From Tolypeutes matacus (taxonomy: Eukaryota > Chordata > Mammalia > Cingulata > Chlamyphoridae), in contig JAKSZT010053881.1 in NCBI GenBank assembly GCA_026826555.1, forward strand, positions 3,844,210 through 3,908,209: a stretch of 64,000 nucleotides of DNA, read 5' to 3'. The position numbers were made by a program, and so were the translations under genes. Of the stretch, positions 57,016 through 64,000 are shown one piece after another. The first letter of the stretch is position 1, and every line of letters starts with the position of its first letter. The notes beneath the pieces were generated by a model, which saw only the letters and a program-made list of their open reading frames with translations, was not told where the DNA came from and searched no databases.

Positions 57016-60000
57016 AAATCAATTTGCCATTGATGTGAGAGTATATTTCTGAACTCTCAATTTGATTCCATTGATCTATATGTCTTCTCTTGTGCCAGCA
57101 CCATGCTTTTTTGGTTCTATTATTATTTTTTTGGAGGTAACAGGGATTGAATCCAGAACCTCATATATGGGAAGCAGGTGCTCAACCACTGTGCTACATC
57201 TGCTCCCCCCTGCTTTTTGATTACTGTAGCACTGTAAAAAAGTTTTAAAATTGTGAAATGTGAGTCCTCCGACTTCATTCAGGACCCTTTATGCTTCCAT
57301 ATAAATTGATGATTGGCTTTTCCATTTCTGCAAAGATGACTGTTAGAATTTAAGTGGGATTGTATTGAATCTGTAGATTGCTTTGGTTAAAATTGACCTC
57401 TTAACAGTATTTAGTCTTTCCAGTCCATGATCATAGAACATCCTTCCACTTATTTAGGTCTTCTTTGATTTCTTTTAGCAGTGTTCTGTAATTTTAAATG
57501 TGCAAGTCCTTTGTATTATTGCTTAAATAATCTTCCTAGATGTTTGATTATTTTTGGTCTGCCGTACATGGATTTTTTTCTTTATTTCCTCTTCAGATAG
57601 TTCAATGATATTGTATAAAAACACTACTGATGTTTACATGTTGATCTTCTACCCCACCACTTTGCTTAATTTCTTTATTATCTCTGATAGCTTTGTTACG
57701 GATTTTTCAGGATTTTCTATAGTAGGATCATGGCATAAGCAAATAGAGGAAGTTTTACTTCTTCCTTTCCAATTTAGATGCATTAAATTTTTTTCTTGCT
57801 TAATTGCTCTGGCTAAAACTTAACAGTAAAACATTAAATAACAGCAGTGACACTGGGCATCCTTGTTTTGTTCCTGAACTCAGGGGGAATGCTTTCATTT
57901 CTGTCTTTCACCACTGAGTATGATGTTAACTGTGGGTTTTTAATATATTCTCTTTATCATGTTGAGGAAGTTTCCTTCTATTCCAGTTTTCTGAGTGTCT
58001 TTATCAAGAAGGGTGCAGGATTTTGCCAAATGCCTTTTTTATGTCAATTGAGATGATCATGTGGGAGTTTTCCCCCCCTTCATTCTGTTAATGTGGTATA
58101 TTACATTAATTGATTTTATGTTAAATCACCCTTGTATACCTGGTATATATCCCACTTGATCATGGTCTGTCATTCTTTTAATGTTGGATTGGGTTGATTA
58201 GTATTTTGTTGAGGTTTCTTTTTACATCTATATTTATAAGGTACATTAGTCCATAATTGTCTTTTCATATTGTATCTTTATCTGGCTTTTATATTAGTCA
58301 GATGCTGGCCTCATAGAATAAGTTAGGAAGTCTTCCCTCCTCTTCACTTTTTTGGAAGAGGTTGAACAGTATTGGTATTAATTATTGGACTGTTTGGTAA
58401 AATTTACCAATGATGCCATCTGATCCTGATCTTTTCTTTGTTGGAATGTTATTTTTATTACAGATTCAATCACTTTATGTGTTACTGGTCTGTTAAGATC
58501 TTCTATTTCTTCGTGGGTAATATGTAGATAGTTTGTGTGTGTCTATAAATCTGTCTATCTCATGTATTTTATCTAAATTGTTAGCACACAATTGTTCATA
58601 GTATTCCAATCCTTTTTATTCCTGTGGGGTCAGTGGTAACGCCTTTCTCTTTCATTTCTGATTTTAGTTTTTTGTGTCCTCTCTCATTTTTTTCTTTGTC
58701 AGTCTAGCTAAAGGTTTGCTATTTTATTATTCTTTTCAAAGAACCAACTTTTAGTTTTGGTTATTCTCATTTTTTTAAAAAAAATTCTTTATTTCACTTA
58801 TATCCCACTCTAATCTTTGCTATTTCCTTCCTTCTGCTCACTTTGGTTTTAGTTTGCTCACCTTTTTCTAGATCCTTCAGTTGTGAGATTACTCTTATTT
58901 GAAATCTTTCTTCTTTTTTAATGTAATCATTTAGAGCACTGCCTTTGGTATATCCCGTAAGTTTTGGTATGTTGTATTTTCATTTTTCAATCACTTGAAG
59001 CTATTTCTTAATTTCCCTTGTGATTTTTCTTTGACTTGTTTAAGTGTGTGTTGCTTGGATTACACACAGTTGTGAATTTTCCTTTTCTCCCTCTATTATC
59101 GACTTCTAGCTTCTTTCCAGTGTGGTAGGAGAAGATATATATATATAGTTTCAATATTTTAAAATTTATTGTGACTTGTTTTGTGACCTAGCTTATTGTC
59201 TATCCTTGAGAATGGCCCATGTGCACTAGAAAAAAAATGTATATTCTGCTGCTGTTGGGTGTAGAGTTCTATATATGTGTGTTAAGTCTAGTTGGTATAT
59301 GGTATCATTCAAGCCTTCAATTTCCTTTTTGGTCTCCTCTCTTGATGTTCTATTCGTTATTGAAAATGGTGTACTGAAGTCTTCCGCTATTAATGTAGAA
59401 CTCTTAATTTCTCCCTTCAAATCTGCTGTATTTGGTTCATATATTTTGGGGTTTTACCATTAAGTGCATTGTAATGTCTCCACTTTTGAACTGATCCCTA
59501 TATCAGTATATAGTGTCCTTTGTCACTCATAATAGTTTTTAACTTAACATATATTTTTATCTGATATTAACATACCTACTCCTTTGGTTACTCTTTACAT
59601 GGAATATTTTTTTCCATTTGATCACTTTCAGCCTACTGGTGTCCCTGAATTTAAGGTGACTCTCTTGTAAACAGCATATAATTAGGTCATGCTTTTTTAT
59701 CCATTCTGCCAAAAATCTGCTTTTTGACTGTAGAGTTTAATCCATTTACATTAAAGTAATTACTGATAATCAGGCCTTTTTTCTGTCATTTTGCTATTTG
59801 GTCTTTGTAAGTTTTTTACTATTTTGTCCCTCAATTCTTCCATTAATGGTTACTTTCATATTGGTGTAATTTTTGCAGTATACCAGTGAGTCTCTTCTCA
59901 TATCTGTATATATTTTTCACATACTTTCTTTGTGGTTATCATAGTGATTAAATTTAACATCCTAAATCTAAAATAATCACATTTGATTTGATACCCAGCT

Positions 60001-60267
60001 TAACATCAATTTATTTAAACCAGCAGTGTTCCTATAACCTTCCAACCCCCTACCTTTTTTGTTGTACTTGTTATAAATTATATCTTTTTACATTGTATTT
60101 CCAAATCATATTTATTATGAGTTTTTATGCCTTTGCTTTTTAGAACCTGTAAGAAGTGAAATGGTGGAGTTCCATACCAAAAAATACAATACAATAATAG
60201 TGGTGTATATAATTACCCGTATGCCTTCGCCAGAGGTCTTTATTTCTTTATGCTGCTTTGATACATT
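57016..60267 (-). mobile_element. L1 ORF2, main body (RT and endonuclease regions)
   Basis: Complement of L1 ORF2 in order: 'ttgattccattgatctatat' (57.06 kb), 'ttgcctttggtatatcccgtaag'-type stretch (58.95 kb), 'cttgtatacctggtatatatcccacttgatcatgg' (58.13 kb), 'tttgttgaggtttctttttacatc' (58.2 kb), and the endonuclease part toward 59.2-60.1 kb ('aagtctagttggtatatggta', 'gtaaacagcatataattagg', 'gtagagtttaatccatttacatt'). Stops in every frame show it is dead. Confidence 0.9.
57119..57210 (-). mobile_element. short tRNA-derived SINE inside L1
   Basis: On the minus strand: gggggagcagatgtagcaca, B-box-like ggttctggattcaatccctg, then tail. The direct repeat is imperfect: tgcttttttggttct (57104-57118) and tgctttttgattact (57211-57225). 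Confidence 0.82.
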
Positions 60268-60726
60268 GTCTGGTCTTTTGTTTTCTGGCTGCTATATAAA
60301 TACCATGCAATTTGTTGACTTAAAAAACAGGAATTTATTGATTCATGGTTTTGAGAGTAGAAGTCAAGGCATCATCAAGAGGGTTTTTTCTCCCAGAAAA
60401 CTATAATGTTCTTGTACTGGCTGCTAACAATTTTGATCCTTGGCTTTTCTGTCACATGGCAATGCACATGGAATTGTCTTCTTTTTTTCTCCTCCAGATC
60501 TGTTGACTTTCAGCTTCTTGCTTCCCGTGGTTTTCTCTCTCTCTAAATTTCATTCAGCTTATAAAAGACTCCAATAATAGTATTAGATATATCCTGATTC
60601 ACTTGAGCCACAGCTTAACTGAAGTAACCTCATTAAAAGGTCATATTTTTAAATGGTTTATACCAACAAGAATGGATTAAATTTAAGAATATGTTTTTCT
60701 GTGGTATGTAGCTCCAAGGCTCTACA
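60268..60726 (-). mobile_element. LTR, MaLR-like, family B, inside L1
   Basis: Read on the minus strand: 'tgtagagccttggagctac', 'gttacttcagttaagctgtggctc', 'ggagtcttttataagctg', 'gccatgtgacagaaaagcc', then 'aataaattcctg', a poly(A) signal, and the end. Related to 30443-30838. It separates L1 ORF1 (above) from ORF2 (below). The TSD is unclear. Confidence 0.78.
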
Positions 60727-61560
60727 TATGATATCCTTTCCTTTCCTTCTGAAGAACTCCCTTTAGCATTGCTAGTCGGACAGGTCTAGTGGTAACAAAC
60801 CCCCTCAGCTTTTGTTTATCTAGAGATATCTTTAATTTCCCCCTGTTTTTAAAAGACAGTCTTGTTGGATACAAAATTCTTGGTTGGCAATTGTTTTCTT
60901 TCAGCACTTTTAATATTTCTTCCCATTGCCTTCTTCCATGGTTTTTTGTTTTGTTTTTGTTTTATGAGAATTGGCACTTAATCTTATTGGGACTTCCTTG
61001 TATATAACAGGTTGATTTTCTCCTGCAGCTGTCAGAATTCTCTTCTTTTCCTTTACATTTGACTGATTGACTAATGTGTGTCTAGACATGATTCTCTTTG
61101 AGTTTATTGTGTTTGTTATTCATTGGGCTTCATGAATGTGTATACTCATGTTTTTTGGTAAATTTGGGAGGTTTTCTGCCATTATTTCTTTGAATATTCC
61201 TTCTGCCCCTTTCTCTCTTTCTTCTCATTCTGGGAATCCCTTAATGTATGCGTTGGTATACTTGATGGTATCCCACAAGTCTGTTAGGCTCTGTTCACTT
61301 TTATTCATCCTTTCTTTTTCTGCTCCTCAGCCTGAATCATTTCAGTTGTCTTATCTCTGAGTTCATTGATTATTTCTTTTGCCAGCTCTAATCTACAGTT
61401 GAAACCCTCCAGTGAATTTTTCATTTTGGTTATTGTGGTCTTCACTCCAGAATTTCATTTTAATTCCTTTTAAAATTTCTATATCTCTCTTCAGATTCTC
61501 ATATTGTACCTTTATTATTTTCCTGATATTCTTTCTCCATGTTTTCCTTTATCTCTGAGC
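60727..61560 (-). mobile_element. L1 ORF1 relic
   Basis: At 60725-60907 the minus strand is open and encodes NCQPRILYPTRLSF and later KLRGFVTTRPVRLAM, the C-terminal domain of L1 ORF1p (RILYPAKLSF and FVTTRP motifs), in line with the forward copies near 45.8 and 46.0 kb. The upstream part to about 61560 carries coiled-coil-type Glu/Lys codons with frameshifts. The stop after residue 61 is created by the LTR boundary. Confidence 0.88.
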
Positions 61561-62165
61561 ATAATGAAGATCATTTTTTTAAGTCTTTGTTTAGTATGAC
61601 CATAGTCTGATCTTTTTTGATGGTTTCTGAAAATTTACCTTGTTCCTTTGGATGGGCCATCATTTCCTGTTTGTCCTATAATCTTTTGTTGTACACTGTA
61701 CATTTTAATATTTTAATATGTTAACTCTGGTGGTTCCCAAGTTTCTGTTCCTTAAATTTGTATTCAGCTAGTGAATACAAACAGATTTCTTTGAGTACCA
61801 GGAGCTAACCAAAACATACAAACCAACTCATAAAACACCTTTCACCCTCTTTGCAAATTGGCTCTGTTTGGCTGATACTTTCTTTGAGAGTTGAACCTTT
61901 CTATCAAAAATATCAGCTAAAGGCGAAAGTGCAGTGTCCTGTCTATATTTTCTGAGTCTGTGTTTTGCCCTGGTCTTAAGATCATGGCCTAGGAATTCCC
62001 CTATTGACAGTAATCCAAATGTACCCCCCTACTCTCTATTAAGTAGTCCCTCTCCCCCATCTTGGGTGCTCTATTTTATGTCTGAAAACCAGTAATCTTT
62101 TGCCTTAGGCCACTTCAACTTGTTTCTTGCAGTCTGCAAGATGCTTCTACCTATAATGCAAGTTC
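61561..62165 (-). mobile_element. L1 5'UTR
   Basis: Continues the minus-strand element upstream of ORF1; it is less AT-rich near 61.95-62.15 kb. The exact 5' end is not recognised. Confidence 0.6.
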
Positions 62166-62168
62166 TTT

Positions 62169-62475
62169 TCTTTTTTTTTTTTTTAGAAGTATACATTTGT
62201 ATAATTTTATATGCAAAGTGGTATGAAACAATTTGATGTATATCATTCATACATGAACATACATCAACTATAGAAGTTCAGTAAACATCGTGAACTTACA
62301 AAACAAACATGCATAACATCATACAGGGCTCCCACACACCATCCCTCCACAAACCCCCTGCATTGTTGTGAAACATTTGTTAACAAATCATGAAAGAGCA
62401 TGTCAAAGTATTACTACTAACTATAGTCTGTATCTTCCTCCCCTATATATATTTTTTACTTTATTTTGTACATTT
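62169..62475 (-). mobile_element. 5'-truncated L1, 3'UTR
   Basis: Starts with a T run (62169-62183, the A tail on minus), followed by 'gttcagtaaacatcgtgaacttac', 'gggctcccacacaccatcc', 'ttgttgtgaaacatttgttaaca', 'gaaagagcatgtcaaagtattactac'. It is the complement of the 3'UTRs at 14.6 and 50.6 kb and a separate insertion next to the older L1. Confidence 0.83.
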
Positions 62476-63040
62476 AATAATAGAAAATATAAACAATTAA
62501 AAACTAAAAAAGTAAACAGATGAATAAATATATACATTTCTCAGTTAATATGCTGGATACATATAAATTTTTTTTCAATCAAACAATATGTTACACAATA
62601 TATTTAGTTCATAGTTATACATTTTTTAAAGGATTTATTTATTTATTTACTTTTATCCATTTTTGGATCCTCTTGTGGAAGTAAATGACAATGAAAAGCT
62701 TTATAGGATTAATGATAAATATGCATTATTTTAACCAATTATGTTTAGTCATAAAATGCCACAGACTTAACTAAATTAGATCATAGCTAAGCTAAATAGA
62801 GCAGTGCCACTCTCTAAAGCATGACTAAACACATAGACCCTTTTCTCTCAAAATAAATTAACTTCCTGATGAAAAGAGGCTATGCTATTTAGCTTTTGCC
62901 AGAGTGTCAAGATAATAAACATATGGTTGGATAGGTGTTAATTAGTGGTGTTTCATAATATTGTATATTTGGGAACGATGCTAAATGAAATACTGTGAGA
63001 AAGTATATGATCCATAGGAGTTTCCTTCCCTGACTTTTTG
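62476..63040. other. unique stretch, possibly conserved noncoding
   Basis: A (ATTT)n remnant lies at 62634-62653. About 62680-62980 is complex and repeat-free, with words such as tgccacagacttaacta and gatcatagctaagcta. Confidence 0.35.
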
Positions 63041-63340
63041 GTTTTTTTTTTTTTCGATTTTTGTATTTTTAATTTTATTTTTAAATAAATATTTTTAGAA
63101 TAGTTTTAGGTTTACAGAAAAATTGCACAGAAAGTACAACGTTCCCATATAACCACCACTACCACTCCCCACACACACACACACACAAGTTCTTTTATTA
63201 GTATGATACGCTTTGTTACAGTTGATGAACCATTATTTGTAACTAAAGTCTATAGTTTACATTAGAATTGACCCTTTGTATTGTAGTCTATAGGTTTCAC
63301 AAATGCATTGTATCACATCTGTGGCTTTTTTTTTTTTTTT
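63041..63340 (-). mobile_element. L1 3'UTR fragment
   Basis: The plus strand shows the complement of an old L1 end: 'aggtttacagaaaaattgcacagaaagta', 'cccatataaccaccac', 'tagtatgatacgctttgttacagttgatgaacc', 'tctatagtttacattagaattgacc'. It includes a (CA)n at 63169-63186. Confidence 0.82.
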
Positions 63341-64000
63341 CCTTAAAGCTTTGCACCCATATGGAAAAGCTAAATGATTGTATGCTTCCTGTCTAAAACC
63401 CAGCTGTCTTGATGATGGCTAATTAAATGAAGGTGGAGCATTTTCCTCTTATTTTCACTCTTTTAAGATTAGATTTTGTTAGGGGAATGGCGGATATATT
63501 TGCGTAAGGGAACACTTATAACAAATCTTTCTGTATAGGAAACAATTTCATTAATTTTGACTTCTTACTCAAAATATATGACAAAATAAATGATATTAGA
63601 AAGATAAAATCCTTCTGATACTTTAATGTTTTGTGAGGAGAAGGGCTGATGAGAAGGAGAGAAAAAAAAACTAGATTTATTTCATTAGAATCTGCCGTAT
63701 TTCTGGGTAGAAAATAAAGTATGTAAACTTAAGAACTATAAACTGTTAAGATTAATTGTAAAGACTATCCCATAGGGTTATTTTGTAGGTGGTTCTAAAA
63801 TTAAGCTCTTAGAGTGAATCATTTTATAAGTTAAAAAAAAAAATAAATAAATAAAAACTGTCTTAAAATGCCTATTACTTACAGTAACTTATTTAATAAT
63901 CAACAGAAATTTTTCAATCTAAATTTATTGTAAAGCAAGAGTTATTGGCTTTATTTTTCCTATCTCAAAGAACTAAGTGATAGTTATTGTTTCATATAAG
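63341..64000. other. unique stretch to window end
   Basis: A T run lies at 63326-63339 and an (AAAT)n-like A-rich run at 63831-63856. About 63345-63530 is complex (cagctgtcttgatgatggct; ggctaattaaatgaagg) and may be conserved noncoding DNA. Confidence 0.4.

Noticed and set aside
55277..62165. Possibility of an intact L1 on the minus strand
   Set aside because: It is nearly full length but has stops in all frames, two SINE insertions, an LTR between ORF1 and ORF2 and a foreign patch at 55965.
1..64000. CRISPR array, operon, phage or bacterial defence system
   Set aside because: The sequence is clearly mammalian (SINE, L1, MIR, LTR content). No regularly spaced repeats or bacterial gene organisation exist. 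The tandem units at 47640-47765 are a SINE-internal minisatellite.

Overview
This window is mammalian nuclear DNA, most probably from an armadillo (Dasypus, Xenarthra). The strongest clue is a family of tRNA-derived SINEs with a head reading gggaagcggctgtggctca, an A-box/B-box promoter and an AAATAAA-type tail. These look like the DAS SINEs known from Dasypus. They occur here as about fifteen copies in short, dimeric and long composite forms, most with readable target-site duplications (TSDs). Ancient pan-mammalian repeats (MIR, L2, MER5A-like hAT, MLT1 and old L1) lie among them. The DNA is AT-rich, and I see no intact protein-coding gene, multi-exon structure, rRNA or functional tRNA. It reads as a gene desert or a very large intron.

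Layout. 1-14.4 kb is mostly unique sequence with scattered SINEs. It holds an olfactory receptor pseudogene fragment (about 5.24-5.65 kb), a candidate enhancer with an RFX-like X-box (1.37 kb) and an almost spacer-free 22-bp-arm palindrome (12.73 kb). 14.4-23.3 kb carries L1 3' ends, an LTR with a perfect 5-bp duplication, several SINEs (one a two-SINE unit inside a single TSD) and a minus-strand L1 with a nested retroposon. 23.3-42.3 kb is largely unique, with old L1 pieces, MIR/L2 relics and four more LTRs (two with exact 5-bp TSDs). 42.3-50.8 kb is a heavily rearranged L1 complex: two 5'UTR-ORF1 arms in opposite orientation, duplicated ORF1 C-terminal segments, and an ORF2 interrupted by an LTR, two SINEs and a foreign L1 3'UTR. 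51.5-53.2 kb is an MLT1-type LTR split by a 1.13-kb retroposed insert of unknown origin. 55.1-62.5 kb is a near full-length but dead L1 on the minus strand, interrupted by two SINEs and an LTR. It also carries a short insertion that seems copied from DNA 1.4 kb away. The last 1.5 kb is unique apart from one L1 3' end.

Nothing here acts as a pathway. The interest lies in transposition history, gene relics and candidate regulatory DNA. The L1 ORFs are broken by stops, frameshifts and insertions. Family names come from remembered consensus features, not from a database search, and exact subfamilies are not claimed.
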